From positions 1 through 57,055 of the forward strand of contig NZ_BOMQ01000014.1 in the NCBI RefSeq assembly GCF_016862275.1: a stretch of 57,055 nucleotides of DNA, in the 5' to 3' direction. The notes beneath the pieces were generated by a model that saw nothing but the letters and a program-made list of their open reading frames with translations, was not told the origin of the DNA and searched no databases. The stretch's first letter is position 1, and each line of letters starts with the position of its first letter. This DNA comes from Actinoplanes nipponensis. Lineage in GTDB: Bacteria; Actinomycetota; Actinomycetes; Mycobacteriales; Micromonosporaceae. This document shows positions 18,955 to 27,270 of this stretch, in pieces. The position numbers were made by a program, and so were the translations under genes.

Positions 18955-18960
18955 TACCTT
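18955..18960 (+). promoter_or_regulatory. Leaderless -10 element for first PQQ-propeller gene
   Basis: TACCTT ends 7 nt before the ATG. Confidence 0.5.
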
Positions 18961-18967
18961 TGGGGTT

Positions 18968-20290
18968 ATGGCGGCGGAGACATTCGGCGGCAATACGGTA
19001 GTCATCGATCTCGGCCTGGCCCGGGGTGAACCCGACGAGTACGCCCGCCCGGTGCGCTCGACGACGCCCGACTGGTTCGCCCCGGTGCTGCTCGCGGTCG
19101 TCGTGCTGCTGTCGTCCGCGGCCTCGGCGGCGCCACCGCCTCCCGCGTTGTCGGCCGTGCTCACCGTGCCGTTCGGACCGGCCGACCCGTACGCCCTCAC
19201 CGACGGCGGGACGCTGCTCGCGCAGACCTACGGGACGCTCAGCTCGTACGACCTGGCCGACGGGCGGCTGAACTGGCAGGCCGGCTCGGCCGCGCCGACG
19301 TACCGGCTGCGCACCGGCGGGGGGCTGGTGCTGATGCGGCCGTGGAGCGGCAGCCAGGGCGACCCGGGCACCACGGCCATCTCGCTCGACTCCGGGGCGG
19401 CCCAGTGGCGGCGGGCGGGCAACGTCGTCACCCTGCCCGGCTCCAGCGTCCTGCTCGGCGTCAACGGCGTCCGCAGCTCCGGATCCGGGCGCCGGGTGCA
19501 GGGCCGGATCGACGCGGTCGGCCCGGCCAGCGGCACCACCCGCTGGCAGGTGCCGATCCCGTCGACGGCCGTGCTGATGGGGGTGCCGGGACCCGCCGGC
19601 GCCGAGCCCCGGATGCTGCTCATGCACGACAACCGGACCGCCGCCGTGCACGACCTCGCCACCGGCCGGCTGCTGGCCAGCGCCGCGCTGCCGGCCGCCG
19701 ACTACGGCCCGGACAACCCGACCGTGGCGGGCGGGCTGCTGCTGTTGCGGCACCCGACGCCCACCGGACGGATGGTCAGCGCCTTCGACCCGGTGACCCT
19801 GGCGCCGCGCTGGATCCGGCCCGCCGGCTACGCCTTCGGGGTCAGCCCGTGCGGGCCGCTCATCTGCCTGACCGGGCCGGACGGGGTCCGCGCCGTCGAA
19901 CCGGCCACCGGGCTCCAGCGCTGGCAGCGGACGGGCTGGCGCAGCGTCGAGCAGCGCGGGACGGCGGTGATCGCGTACGGGACGCCGGCCGGCGAGGGCG
20001 ACCCGGCCGGCCTGATCGACCCGGCCACCGGGCAGGTGCTGGTCGACCTGCACGGCTGGCGGCTGGTCACCGGCTCCGGGGGCGGGGACCATCTGCTCGT
20101 GACCCGGTTGGCCGACTCGGGAAGCCGTACCATGGTCGCCGTCGCCGTCGCCGCCGCCGGCGGCGCGACCCCCCACCTGCTGGCCGACCTGCCCGCCGGC
20201 ACCGGCGACTGCCAGGCCGCCCCCGGCCGGCTCGTCTGCCGCGAGTCGACCGGCGAACTGGTGGTGTGGGCCTACCGGCGAAGGGACTGA
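18968..20290 (+). CDS. Membrane-anchored PQQ-like beta-propeller protein 1
   Basis: This 440-residue protein has a short cytoplasmic N-terminus containing VVIDLG (residues 11-16). One membrane helix (about 37-54) follows, then an extracytoplasmic propeller of PQQ/BamB-like blades. The blades repeat a DLADGRLNWQAGS-type AxDxxTGxxxW motif, for example SLDSGAAQWRR and ATGLQRWQR. Four cysteines look paired: C295-x4-C300 and C415-x8-C424, the latter in DCQAAPGRLVCR. The same pattern recurs in the next two genes. It is first in a run of three paralogues and appears leaderless. Function unknown: propeller scaffold or ligand sensor are possibilities; no catalytic residues are seen. Confidence 0.8.
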   Translation: MAAETFGGNTVVIDLGLARGEPDEYARPVRSTTPDWFAPVLLAVVVLLSSAASAAPPPPALSAVLTVPFGPADPYALTDGGTLLAQTYGTLSSYDLADGRLNWQAGSAAPTYRLRTGGGLVLMRPWSGSQGDPGTTAISLDSGAAQWRRAGNVVTLPGSSVLLGVNGVRSSGSGRRVQGRIDAVGPASGTTRWQVPIPSTAVLMGVPGPAGAEPRMLLMHDNRTAAVHDLATGRLLASAALPAADYGPDNPTVAGGLLLLRHPTPTGRMVSAFDPVTLAPRWIRPAGYAFGVSPCGPLICLTGPDGVRAVEPATGLQRWQRTGWRSVEQRGTAVIAYGTPAGEGDPAGLIDPATGQVLVDLHGWRLVTGSGGGDHLLVTRLADSGSRTMVAVAVAAAGGATPHLLADLPAGTGDCQAAPGRLVCRESTGELVVWAYRRRD

Positions 20291-20292
20291 GC

Positions 20293-21618
20293 GTGGCGCT
20301 GATCGAGCTGAGCCCGGAGACGCCGGCTCCGCCCGCCGCGACCGCGCCGCCGCCCGCCTACTACTACCGCCGGGTCGGCCTGGCCCTGGCGCTGCTCCTC
20401 CTGCTCGCGCTCGGCGGGGCCGACCCGGCCGCGTCGGTCCTCTTCCAGCGCGTCGGGGAGGTGCCCTTCGCCACCGGTGGTGACTTCCAGCTCATCGGCG
20501 GCGTCCTCTACACGATGGACCTGGAGGCCGAGCCGCGCCTGCTCACCGCCTGGCAGGCCGAGCCGGTCCGGCGGCTCTGGAGCCATCCGGCCGGCTCGGG
20601 CGACGACCCCTTCTTCGTGGCCGAGGCGACGGCCGACTACGCCGTGGTGCGGTCGGGGCGCAACGTCAGCGTGCTGGACGCGCACACCGGGGCCCTCCGG
20701 TGGACCTCGCCCGTCCCCGTGCAGCCGGTGAGCGACACCGTCGCGTACGTCGAGGAGGAGATCTTCCGCCCGGGCACGGAGTACGACCCGGAGTCCGGCG
20801 ACCCCGGCCAGCTCTACGGCACCTCCAGCGCGGCCCTGCACACCGAGCCGGCGCAGCGTACGGAGCTGCGCGGCCTCGACCTGGCCACCGGTGCGCGACG
20901 GTGGTCGCTGAGCTTCCCCGGCTCGGTCTTCACCGCCTGGACGGGCGCCCCGGGCAACGCCGTCGTCGTGCTCACCTCGGACAAGCTGACCCTGCTCTCC
21001 CCGATCACCGGGGCGGTGCTGCGGCAGCGGCCGGTGCCCCGGGTCGACGGCGTGCAGGCCGAACAGGGCGAGGTGGTGGGCGAGACGGTGCTGGTGCACT
21101 ACGGCTCGTTCGGCACCGGCGGGCCGGTCGTCGCCTACGCCCTGGACACGCTCGACGAGCTGTGGCGGCAGAACCAGCCGGACCCGTCCGGCAACGCCAG
21201 CGTCTGCTCGGGGCTGACCTGCGCCGTCACCAGCGATGAGCTGCTCGTGCTGGACCCGCGTACCGGCGCCGTGCGCTGGCGGGTCGCCGGCACCGACGTG
21301 TTCGCGTTCGGCCCCGACGAGGTGCTGGAGGTGCGGGGGCTGAGCACCCCGCTGCGGACCGCGGACGCCGCGACCGGCCGGCCCCGGGTCGATCTGAGCC
21401 GGTGGCGCTTCCAGTATCCGGTGCAGGGCGGGCAGGCGTACCTGGTGAGCAGCGTGGACGAAGACCGCACCACCGTCTTCGGGCTGCTGAAGCGGGGCGC
21501 CGCCGCGGTCCAGCCGCTCGGCCGGCTGCCCGGCGTGACGGTGCAGTGCCAGGCGGTCCCCGCCCTGGTGGCCTGCCGGATGGGCGACGTGGTCGAGATG
21601 TGGGCGTACCGGGCCTGA
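20293..21618 (+). CDS. Membrane-anchored PQQ-like beta-propeller protein 2
   Basis: This 441-residue paralogue of the preceding protein has a GTG start two bases after its stop, with GAAGGGA as ribosome site, so the two are one operon. The N-terminal VALIEL parallels the VVIDLG of the first copy. A membrane helix spans about residues 28-43. Blade motifs include VLDAHTGALRWTS, DLATGARRWSLS and VLDPRTGAVRWRV. Cysteine pairs are C305-x4-C310 and C419-x8-C428, then WAYRA at the C-terminus, nearly the same end as the first copy (WAYRRRD). Function unknown. Confidence 0.8.
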   Translation: MALIELSPETPAPPAATAPPPAYYYRRVGLALALLLLLALGGADPAASVLFQRVGEVPFATGGDFQLIGGVLYTMDLEAEPRLLTAWQAEPVRRLWSHPAGSGDDPFFVAEATADYAVVRSGRNVSVLDAHTGALRWTSPVPVQPVSDTVAYVEEEIFRPGTEYDPESGDPGQLYGTSSAALHTEPAQRTELRGLDLATGARRWSLSFPGSVFTAWTGAPGNAVVVLTSDKLTLLSPITGAVLRQRPVPRVDGVQAEQGEVVGETVLVHYGSFGTGGPVVAYALDTLDELWRQNQPDPSGNASVCSGLTCAVTSDELLVLDPRTGAVRWRVAGTDVFAFGPDEVLEVRGLSTPLRTADAATGRPRVDLSRWRFQYPVQGGQAYLVSSVDEDRTTVFGLLKRGAAAVQPLGRLPGVTVQCQAVPALVACRMGDVVEMWAYRA

Positions 21619-21644
21619 GATCCGCGATCACCAGCCGCCGGGCG

Positions 21645-21650
21645 CACAAT
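21645..21650 (+). promoter_or_regulatory. Leaderless -10 element for third PQQ-propeller gene
   Basis: CACAAT ends 6 nt before the GTG. It would give the third paralogue its own start site. Confidence 0.4.
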
Positions 21651-21656
21651 GGCGGC

Positions 21657-22976
21657 GTGGGCGACGTCCTGATCGACCTCGGTGAGCAGCACGGCCGCCT
21701 GCCGGTCGACCCGGCGGCGCCCCGCGACCGGCCGCACCGCTTCCGTGCCGCGCTGGCCGCCGCGTCCGCGCTCCTGGTGGTCGCCCTGGGCGGCGCGGTG
21801 GCCCAGTCACCGCCGGCCCAGCCGGTCATCGTGCCCGCCCGGCTGGGCGACAACATGTTCGTCGAGCAGGACCGCCTCTACGTCGTCGGCGCCGACTCCG
21901 GGCGGCCCGACGCGGCCGTCCAGCACAAGATCGTCAGCATGTACGCGCTGCCGGGCGGCGAGCTGCTGTCGCGGACCACGGTCGCGGTCACCGGGGCGGT
22001 CTTCAAGGTCACCTCGGTGGGCGCGACGGTGCTGGTCTCGTACCAGGTCGACACCGTCGGCGCCGAGGCGACGGTCGCCCTCGCCGCCGGCACCGACCGG
22101 GCCCTCTGGCGGGCCCCGGCCCGGCTGCTCGGCGTCTCGCCGCCCGACGGCGTGGTCCTGCTGCGGGAGAACAGCCCGCAGTTCGGCGACCTGCACTGGT
22201 ACGGCGTCGACCTGGCCACCGGGCGCACCCGGTGGTCCTTCCAGCAGCCGACCCAGGGGTACACCACCCCGGCGGACGTCACCGACGGCTTCCCCCGGCG
22301 GCTGATCACGGCCACCACGGCCGGCCACGTCGAGATCCGGGACACCGCCAGCGGGGCGCTGGTCTCCCAGGGCGACGTCGCCGCGGCGCCGGGCTGGTCG
22401 CGGCGGGGCATCACCGTCTGGCCCACCGGCGACCTGGTGCTGATCGGCGGGCTGGGCGGGATCACCGCGTACACGCTCGCCGGGCTGAGGCCGCGCTGGC
22501 ACAGCGCCGTCGAGCTGTCCGGCCACTGGGCCCAGGACTGCGTCGACGCCATCTGCGTCTTCGGCTTCCGCGGCGGTGTGCAGGTGCTCGACCCCGGCAC
22601 CGGGCAGGTGCGCTGGGCGGCGCGGCGCTGGACCGCGGCCGCCGAGGCCGGGCCGTACCTGCTGGTCAGCGGCGACGAGGGGCTGGAGGGGCGGTATCCG
22701 ATGGCGGTGGTGGAGCCGCGCACCGGCGTCGTGCACGGCGACTTCGGGGCCTGGCGGTCGGCCGGTCCGCCGCGCCCCGACGGGACGGTGGTCGGCCTGC
22801 GCCAGCGCATCGGCGACGACGTGGTGTTCTACGCGCTGCTCGACCCGGTGCGGCTGGCCGTACGGGTGCTCGGCGCCGCCACCGCGGTCTCCGGCGACTG
22901 CCAGTCGACCACCGACGTGCTGGTCTGCCGCCGCATCGACGCCACCGTCGCGATCTGGCCCCTGACCAAGTCGTAA
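21657..22976 (+). CDS. Membrane-anchored PQQ-like beta-propeller protein 3
   Basis: This 439-residue third paralogue starts VGDVLIDLGEQHG, keeping the IDLG motif just before a basic stretch and one membrane helix (about residues 31-50). Blade motifs include DLATGRTRWSFQ and VLDPGTGQVRWAA. Cysteines C295-x4-C300 and C415-x8-C424 fall at exactly the same residue numbers as in the first paralogue. The gene is 38 bp after the second copy and 85 bp before the response regulator gene, so a link to that two-component system is possible but unproven. Confidence 0.8.
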   Translation: MGDVLIDLGEQHGRLPVDPAAPRDRPHRFRAALAAASALLVVALGGAVAQSPPAQPVIVPARLGDNMFVEQDRLYVVGADSGRPDAAVQHKIVSMYALPGGELLSRTTVAVTGAVFKVTSVGATVLVSYQVDTVGAEATVALAAGTDRALWRAPARLLGVSPPDGVVLLRENSPQFGDLHWYGVDLATGRTRWSFQQPTQGYTTPADVTDGFPRRLITATTAGHVEIRDTASGALVSQGDVAAAPGWSRRGITVWPTGDLVLIGGLGGITAYTLAGLRPRWHSAVELSGHWAQDCVDAICVFGFRGGVQVLDPGTGQVRWAARRWTAAAEAGPYLLVSGDEGLEGRYPMAVVEPRTGVVHGDFGAWRSAGPPRPDGTVVGLRQRIGDDVVFYALLDPVRLAVRVLGAATAVSGDCQSTTDVLVCRRIDATVAIWPLTKS

Positions 22977-23061
22977 CCGACCGGTAGCCTGCATTTACGG
23001 CCTCTTCACGCGGTGTCGGCCAGGCTGTGCGGTGAACTGACTGGATTGCGGAGGACCCCGG

Positions 23062-23754
23062 GTGCGCGTGCTGGTGGTGGAAGACGAGCGGAACCTCTGT
23101 GACGCGATCGCCCGGGGGCTGCGCCGCAAGGGGATGGCGGTCGACGTCGCCTACGACGGTCTGACCGGGCACGAGATGGCCTACGTGACCCGCTACGACG
23201 TGGTGGTGCTGGACCGGGACCTGCCCGGCATGCACGGCGACGAGATCTGCGCGGCCCTGGTCGCCTCCGGCGCGCTGACCCGGGTGCTGATGCTCACCGC
23301 CAGCGTCACCGTGGCCGACCGGGTCGAGGGACTCCAGCTCGGCGCCGACGACTACCTGCCCAAGCCGTTCGCCTTCGAGGAGCTGGTGGCCCGGGTCCAG
23401 GCCCTCGGCCGGCGCGCCACCCCGGCCGCGCCGCCGGTGCTGACCGTCGGCGACCTGATCCTCGACCAGGCCCGCCGGGTGGTCACCCGCGGCGGCGTCC
23501 CGATCGACCTGACCAACAAGGAGTTCGGCGTCCTGGAGGAGCTGCTCAAGGCCCGCGGCGGGGTGGTCTCCAGCGAGGAGCTGCTCGAACGCGTCTGGGA
23601 CGCCAACACCGACCCGTTCACCACCACGGTCCGGGTCACCGTGATGACCCTGCGCAAGAAGGTGGGCGACCCGCCGCTGATCGAGACGGTGGTCGGCGCG
23701 GGCTACCGGGTGCCCGAGCCGGTCGTGGTCCTGCCCGCCGGCGGCGCGGTATGA
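23062..23754 (+). CDS. OmpR/PhoB-family response regulator
   Basis: This 230-residue regulator has a receiver domain with acidic pair E7/D8, phospho-acceptor D51 (VVVLDRDLPG), T79 and K101. A winged-helix DNA-binding domain follows from about residue 130 (EFGVLEELLKARGGVVSSEELLERVWD) and ends TVVGAGYRVPEP. It is most like the CutR/TcrA group, but the signal is unknown. GGAGG lies 7 nt before the GTG. Its stop codon overlaps the kinase start (ATGA). Confidence 0.93.
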   Translation: MRVLVVEDERNLCDAIARGLRRKGMAVDVAYDGLTGHEMAYVTRYDVVVLDRDLPGMHGDEICAALVASGALTRVLMLTASVTVADRVEGLQLGADDYLPKPFAFEELVARVQALGRRATPAAPPVLTVGDLILDQARRVVTRGGVPIDLTNKEFGVLEELLKARGGVVSSEELLERVWDANTDPFTTTVRVTVMTLRKKVGDPPLIETVVGAGYRVPEPVVVLPAGGAV

Positions 23755-24980
23755 CGGTCTACGCCGGCCGGCGGGACAGGATGCGGATGCGGCCCACCCT
23801 GCGCCTGCGCCTCACCCTGCTCAACGGCATCCTGCTGGTCGGGGCCGGCGCCATCCTGGTGCTGCTGGCCTGGCTGCTGGTCGGCGACGCGCTGCACCCG
23901 TCGGACAAGCTGCAGCCCGGCACCCAGGTGGTACTCGACAACGGCGAACGCCTCGACGCGCTGCTCTGGCAGACCCAGCTGGTCGAACGCGCCTCCCGGG
24001 AACTGCTGGTCAAGGGCCTGATCGCGCTCTTCGCCATCGGCATCATCGGCATCGCGGGCGCGTACGCGGTGGCCGGCCGCGCCCTGCGCCCGCTGCACTT
24101 CGTGACGGCGACCGCCCAGCGCCTCGGCGAGGAGACGCTCGACCAGCGCATCCGCTACTCCGGCGCGGACGACGAGGTGGCGGAGCTGGCCCGCACCTTC
24201 GACGCGATGCTGGACCGGCTGGCCGGCGCGTTCGAGTCGCAGAAGCGCTTCGTGGCCAACGCCTCCCACGAGCTGCGGACCCCGCTGGCGGTCATGCGGA
24301 CCGAGATCGACGTGACGCTGAGCGACGACGAGGCCGACGTGGCCGAGTACCGCCGGATGGCCAAGGTGGTCCGCAATGCCTCCGAGCGGGCCAACGGACT
24401 GGTGGACGCGCTGCTGGTGCTGGCCCGCAGCGAGGCCCAGTCCGGCCGCCGGCTGGTCCGCAAGGTGCCGGCGGACCTGGCGACGAGCGTCTACAACGCG
24501 CTGTCGGCGGTCCGGGCCGAGGCGGAACGGATGAAGCTCGACGTGACCACGGACCTGCAGGCGGCGCCGGTGGTGGGCGACCCGAGCCTGCTGGACCGGC
24601 TCGCCGGCAACCTCATCGAGAACGCGATCCGCTACAACCACCTGATGGGCAAGCTCTGGCTGCGGACGGAGAACGCCGACGGGCACGCCCGGCTGGTGGT
24701 GGGCAACACCGGCTACGAGGTGGACCCGGGGGACGTGCCGGGGCTGTTCGAGCCGTTCCGGCGGGGTGGCTGGGAGCGGACCGGGTCCCGGGGGTCCGGG
24801 CTGGGGCTGTCGATCGTGCGGGCCGTCTGTGACGCCCACGGCGGGACGGTGTCCGCGGTGGCTCAGCCGGGCGGGGGGCTCGAGGTGACCGTACGGTTGC
24901 CGGCGGCCGAGACCACCCCGGTGGTGGCCGCGACCGCCACCGTGCCGCGGGCCAAGGGTCTCGGCGTCGCACCGGGGTGA
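23751..24980 (+). CDS. Sensor histidine kinase, CutS-like
   Basis: The 409-residue kinase has two membrane helices (about residues 22-44 and 88-106) around a short external loop of about 45 residues without cysteine. A HAMP domain follows (to about 160), then the H-box FVANASHELRTPLAVM with H173, and an N-box GNLIENAIRYN. In the ATP-binding G1 position it has NTG (VVGNTGYEVDPGDV) rather than the usual DxGxG, a variant common in CutS-type actinobacterial kinases. GSGLGLSIVRAV is the G2 box. It is translationally coupled to the regulator gene. Confidence 0.93.
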   Translation: MTVYAGRRDRMRMRPTLRLRLTLLNGILLVGAGAILVLLAWLLVGDALHPSDKLQPGTQVVLDNGERLDALLWQTQLVERASRELLVKGLIALFAIGIIGIAGAYAVAGRALRPLHFVTATAQRLGEETLDQRIRYSGADDEVAELARTFDAMLDRLAGAFESQKRFVANASHELRTPLAVMRTEIDVTLSDDEADVAEYRRMAKVVRNASERANGLVDALLVLARSEAQSGRRLVRKVPADLATSVYNALSAVRAEAERMKLDVTTDLQAAPVVGDPSLLDRLAGNLIENAIRYNHLMGKLWLRTENADGHARLVVGNTGYEVDPGDVPGLFEPFRRGGWERTGSRGSGLGLSIVRAVCDAHGGTVSAVAQPGGGLEVTVRLPAAETTPVVAATATVPRAKGLGVAPG

Positions 24981-24997
24981 TGGTGGCCCGGCCCGGC

Positions 24998-26023
24998 TCA
25001 GGCGGCGAGGCGGAGGTCCTCCCGGTCCGCCTGGCGGCGGATCGTGCGCCAGCGGGAGGCGCTGATGCCCAGCCGCGCCGCCAGGTCGGCCTCGGTGATG
25101 TCCGGGTCGGCCGCCTTGATCTTCGCGGCCGCGTCCAGGGTCTCCGCCGGGGTCCGCCGGGCTTTTGCCGGCGGCTTGGCGTCGGCCGGGGCGCCACGCT
25201 TGGCGGCGCCCGGCTTGGTGGCCCCGGGCTTGGCGGTCCCGGGCGTGGTGGCACCAGGCGTGGTGGCACCGGGCTTGGTGGCCCCGGGCGTGGTGGCACC
25301 GGGCGTGCCGGCCCTGGGCTTGCCGGGCCCGGGCTTCGCGGACGTCGCCGTCGTTCGGGTCGACGCCGTGACCCGGCCCTGGCGGGTCAGGGTCGGGGCG
25401 AAGGCGGAGACCTCGGCGCCGCGGGTCCTCGGCAGGGTCTTGCGGGGCAGCGCCGCCGCCACCTCGGCCAGCGCGGCCGACGTGGTCGGCCCCCGGCGCA
25501 CGGTGGCGCTCGACGGCACCGGGATGAGACCGGGCACGCCGGCGTCGTCGTGGCCGCCGGCCGGCGCGACGGTCGTGGCCGGTGTCGCCTCGGCCGCCCG
25601 CGCCGGCGCACCCTCGGCTGCCTCGTTCTCCAGGGCGGTGATCCGGCCGGCCAGTTCGACCAGGCAGATGCTGGCCACCACGATCAGGCCGTCCACCGAC
25701 AGTGGGAGCAGGTACGGCGAGGCGCCGGTCTCGCCGTAGCGGGCCGCGACCCCGACCATGTGCCAGTAGGAGACCCAGGCGGCGATGCCCGCGATGGTGG
25801 CCGTGGCGAGCAGCCGGGCGAAGGCCAGGGAACGCCGGTGGACCGGGACCCGGGAGATCAGCTCGACGGTCAGCAGCAGGGCCAGCGGGGGCCAGGCGGC
25901 GATCGCCTGGCTGATCGGGTTGTCCAGGGCGTGCAGCACGTTCGCGACCACGGAGGCCGCGACGCCCAGGACCAGGGTCGATCGCACGGCCCAGCGGACG
26001 CGGCGAAGTTGCGGGAGTACCAC
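24998..26023 (-). CDS. DUF2637 membrane protein with collagen-like repeats and C-terminal HTH
   Basis: This 341-residue protein has an N-terminal DUF2637 domain with about four membrane helices (to about residue 130; SPYLLPLSVDGLIVVASICL is the signature). A linker of TPGAT/KPGAT five-residue repeats (about residues 230-275) follows, then a C-terminal helix-turn-helix-like segment, DITEADLAARLGISASRWRTI. DUF2637/SpdB-type proteins are best known from actinomycete conjugative plasmids and AICEs, where they assist DNA spreading. No transfer, integration or replication genes are nearby, so this looks like a chromosomal relative. GGAGGAG precedes the GTG. The stop is 17 bp from the convergent kinase gene. 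Confidence 0.8.
   Translation of the reverse strand: MVLPQLRRVRWAVRSTLVLGVAASVVANVLHALDNPISQAIAAWPPLALLLTVELISRVPVHRRSLAFARLLATATIAGIAAWVSYWHMVGVAARYGETGASPYLLPLSVDGLIVVASICLVELAGRITALENEAAEGAPARAAEATPATTVAPAGGHDDAGVPGLIPVPSSATVRRGPTTSAALAEVAAALPRKTLPRTRGAEVSAFAPTLTRQGRVTASTRTTATSAKPGPGKPRAGTPGATTPGATKPGATTPGATTPGTAKPGATKPGAAKRGAPADAKPPAKARRTPAETLDAAAKIKAADPDITEADLAARLGISASRWRTIRRQADREDLRLAA
25195..25335 (-). repeat. 15-bp tandem repeats coding for TPGAT-type units
   Basis: Imperfect copies of a 15-bp unit encode the PGATT/PGATK collagen-like run in the DUF2637 protein. The number of copies is likely to vary between strains. Confidence 0.65.
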
Positions 26024-26141
26024 CGGACGCTCCTCCGAGATTGTCGAAACGAGAGCCGGGCCCCGGACGGGACCCGGCCGATCATCCTGTCGCTTCGATG
26101 TTTCGGTACGGCATCGGTGGCCGCCACCGCCGAGACCGCGT

Positions 26142-26171
26142 CACGTTCGTGTCGAGAGCGATGCGAACGTG
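26142..26171 (-). terminator. Hairpin after proline-rich membrane protein A gene
   Basis: CACGTTCG and its complement (26142-26149 with 26164-26171) flank a 14-nt loop, 20 nt past the stop codon. A second imperfect stem (about 26051-26078) follows in the same gap. Confidence 0.45.
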
Positions 26172-26191
26172 TGACGGAGGCGGACGGCGTG

Positions 26192-27118
26192 TCAGTTTGA
26201 CTTCTTCTCGACCTGCCCACGGAGCTTCACGAATTCGGCCTTGGCCTTGCTCAGCGACGTGAAGTACCAGAACACCCAGCCGGAGCTGCCCTCGTCCGCC
26301 CACGCGCACATCGACACGGGCGCGCCGCCGGCGTTGCCCTTCGCGCACTTGGCCACGCCGCCGAGCGGGCCCGCCGGGATGCTGCTGATCCCGACCAGCT
26401 TCAACTCGTCCATGCCCGGGCCGGTGAAGGCGTTGTCGAGCTCCCGCTTGGGGTTGCCGACATAGGAGCGGGCCGCCACGACCACGACCAGGTCCCGCTT
26501 CGACGGGGTGCCGTAGAGCGCGCCGACCGTCTGGGTGGCCCCGGGCACCAGGGCCAGGCTCCTCTCGAGCTGCTCGGCGGAGGCGGCGAACTTCTTGTCC
26601 TTCACCTTGGGCCGGCCGCCCAGCGTCCTGGGCTCCACGATGGTGATCCTGGCCGGCGGCGCGGTCGTCGCGGTCTCGGTCGGCTCGGCCGGTTGGGTCG
26701 GCCGGGTCGGCTGGGTCGGCGCCGCCGAGGCGATGACGTCGGCGATCCCCTCGGCGGTGTTGCGCCCGGCCAGGTAGATCGCGGTGCCGCCGCCGCCGCA
26801 CAGGACCAGCACCAGGGCGATCGAGACGAGGGTGATCGGCAGCGCCCGTGACTTCCGGGGCGCCGGCGGGTAGCCCGGCATCGGCGGGCCCTGCTGCGGG
26901 TAGCCCGGCTGGGCGTAGCCGGGCTGGGCGTAGCCGCCCTGCGGGCTGCCGGGCTGCTGGTACCCGGTCGGCTGGTATCCCGTCTGCGGGTAGCCGGGTG
27001 GGGCGTACTCCGGCTGCGGGTACGGCGGCTGCGGGGGATAGCCCGGCTGCGGCGGCACCGAGGAGGGCACGTCGGGGTTGGGCTGGCCCGGGTAGGGCTG
27101 GTGGGGTGGCTGCGACAT
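26192..27118 (-). CDS. Proline-rich single-pass membrane protein A
   Basis: This 308-residue protein starts MSQPPHQPYPG. A cytoplasmic Pro/Gly/Tyr/Gln-rich arm (to about residue 88) has GYAQPGYAQPGYPQ-type repeats. It is followed by a basic RKSR stop signal, one membrane helix (about 93-112) and an external domain. This domain shares a clear pattern with its upstream neighbour: IVEPRTLGGRPK, PGATQTVGALYG, GPLGGVAKC and C-x12-C (C258, C271), then GSSGWVFW and FVKLRGQVEKK. No known domain was recognised. The ATG at 27118 is preferred over the adjacent TTG. The basic C-terminus and Pro-rich arm suggest a surface-exposed sensor or assembly protein, which is inference. Confidence 0.8.
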   Translation of the reverse strand: MSQPPHQPYPGQPNPDVPSSVPPQPGYPPQPPYPQPEYAPPGYPQTGYQPTGYQQPGSPQGGYAQPGYAQPGYPQQGPPMPGYPPAPRKSRALPITLVSIALVLVLCGGGGTAIYLAGRNTAEGIADVIASAAPTQPTRPTQPAEPTETATTAPPARITIVEPRTLGGRPKVKDKKFAASAEQLERSLALVPGATQTVGALYGTPSKRDLVVVVAARSYVGNPKRELDNAFTGPGMDELKLVGISSIPAGPLGGVAKCAKGNAGGAPVSMCAWADEGSSGWVFWYFTSLSKAKAEFVKLRGQVEKKSN

Positions 27119-27226
27119 CAACGCTCCATCGCTCGGGCTACAGCACCGGGGAGCCTAGCCGCCGCCGGGCGGCCGATGGTCACAGGCGTGCTGCGATCTT
27201 GCTGACGACCGGCCGGTCAGCCGGGC

Positions 27227-27256
27227 CCCGCCGCCCCGGACCCCCGGGGCGGCGGG
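27227..27256 (-). terminator. Strong GC terminator after proline-rich membrane protein B
   Basis: A perfect 13-bp stem (27227-27239 with 27244-27256) has a 4-nt loop, 14 nt past the stop codon on the minus strand. Confidence 0.75.
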
Positions 27257-27270
27257 ACTCACCGATCGGC

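Noticed and set aside
24998..26023. DUF2637 gene as evidence of an integrated conjugative element
   Set aside because: No integrase, FtsK/TraB-type transfer protein, replication gene, att repeat or tRNA gene was found nearby.
27195..27201. A GATCTTG word that could start a 48-bp element
   Set aside because: The sequence 48 bp on does not end in CAAGATC and inner GCGC blocks are missing. It is treated as chance or a decayed half.
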